Source of the DNA: DATLOJ01 sp035536315
GTDB lineage: Bacteria > Actinomycetota > CADDZG01 > JAHWKV01
NCBI GenBank assembly: GCA_035536315.1
Contig: DATLOJ010000013.1
Location: forward strand, 1 to 36,844
Length of the DNA: 36,844 nucleotides
Reading direction: 5' to 3'
Part shown: positions 36,491-36,844 of the stretch, one piece after another
Layout: every line of letters starts with the position of its first letter
Position numbering within the stretch: the stretch's first letter is position 1
Made by a program: the position numbers and the translations under genes
Notes under the pieces: model-generated
What the model saw: the letters and a program-made list of their open reading frames with translations, nothing else
Databases searched by the model: none
Told to the model about the DNA's origin: nothing

Positions 36491-36844
36491 GTCAGTCGAG
36501 CTAACGCGTGCTACAGGAAGGCGCAAGGAAGCCGTCGCCAGAGTCAGGCTGATGGCAGGCGAAGGAAAGTTCGTTATCAACGGCGACCGGAACCTGGAGG
36601 ATTACTTCCCCAACCTCGCTACGCGGCGTGTCATCCTCGAGCCTTTGAAGCTCGTCGAACGAGAGAAGGCCTACGACGTGTTTGCGCGCATCGAGGGCGG
36701 CGGAGTTACCGGTCAGGCCGGAGCATTGCGACATGGAATTGCACGCGCATTGATCGAGTTGGACCCTGACCTAAGGCCTGCGCTCAAGAAGGCCGGCTAT
36801 CTGACACGTGATGCACGGGTCAAGGAACGACGCAAGTACGGTCT
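36483..36844 (+). CDS. rpsI: 30S ribosomal protein S9, 3' end missing
   Basis: The gene starts at an ATG inside the end of rplM and runs off the window after 120 complete codons, about 90 percent of a normal 130-residue uS9. The protein begins MAKSVELTRATGRRKEAVAR and contains GGGVTGQAGALRHGIARALI and LTRDARVKERRKYGL. The universally conserved C-terminal KKR(A)PQFSKR tail that touches P-site tRNA lies just outside the window. Confidence 0.96.
   Translation, partial: MAKSVELTRATGRRKEAVARVRLMAGEGKFVINGDRNLEDYFPNLATRRVILEPLKLVEREKAYDVFARIEGGGVTGQAGALRHGIARALIELDPDLRPALKKAGYLTRDARVKERRKYG

Overview
This window is a housekeeping block from a moderately GC-rich bacterium. It is most probably a deep-branching or uncultured member of the Actinomycetota. 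The clues are an actinobacterial-type RpoB, Ala/Pro/Glu-rich tails on several ribosomal proteins, zinc-type S4 and S14, a LipJ-like hydrolase-cyclase, frequent GTG and TTG starts, and many 1- and 4-nt gene overlaps. No finer taxonomy can be read from the sequence alone.

Region 1 (1-4988) is accessory. It holds the 5' end of an M20 amidohydrolase on the minus strand, then a SAM methyltransferase and a glycerate kinase on the plus strand. A two-gene minus-strand unit follows: a six-helix membrane protein and a small XRE regulator, with a clear promoter carrying a palindrome in its spacer. Next come an alpha/beta-hydrolase-adenylate cyclase fusion whose hydrolase triad looks broken, and a cupin.

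Region 2 (4989-12900) starts with a 488-nt intergenic region holding a structured repeat (copy A) and two tandem promoters. These drive rpoB-rpoC, which ends at a strong intrinsic terminator. The usual rplKAJL genes are not upstream.

Region 3 (12901-15052) holds a cytosolic three-PAS histidine kinase with no response-regulator partner, then a textbook promoter and a structured leader for rpsL.

Region 4 (15053-31399) runs rpsL-rpsG, then a terminator-like hairpin, then fusA and 25 more genes with gaps of at most 30 nt: rpsJ-rplCDWB-rpsS-rplV-rpsC-rplP-rpmC-rpsQ-rplNXE-rpsZ-rpsH-rplFR-rpsE-rpmD-rplO-secY-adk-map-tlyA. No tuf lies between fusA and rpsJ, so the str and S10 operons are joined. 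A TlyA-type rRNA methyltransferase sits at the end.

Region 5 (31400-36844) begins with a 440-nt intergenic region. It has a perfect 12-bp inverted repeat, the second copy (B) of the structured repeat and an extended -10 promoter. Then come infA-rpmJ-rpsM-rpsK-rpsD-rpoA-rplQ-truA-rplM-rpsI, with rpsI cut by the window end.

Together these genes make RNA polymerase (beta, beta', alpha), most of the core ribosomal proteins, EF-G, IF1, the secretion pore and the enzymes that mature new proteins and rRNA. The most novel signal is the repeat shared by the two large intergenic regions in front of rpoBC and infA. The attenuator-like hairpin before fusA, the orphan kinase between rpoC and rpsL, and the hydrolase-dead cyclase are next. 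I saw no rRNA, tRNA, CRISPR array, insertion sequence or replication origin.
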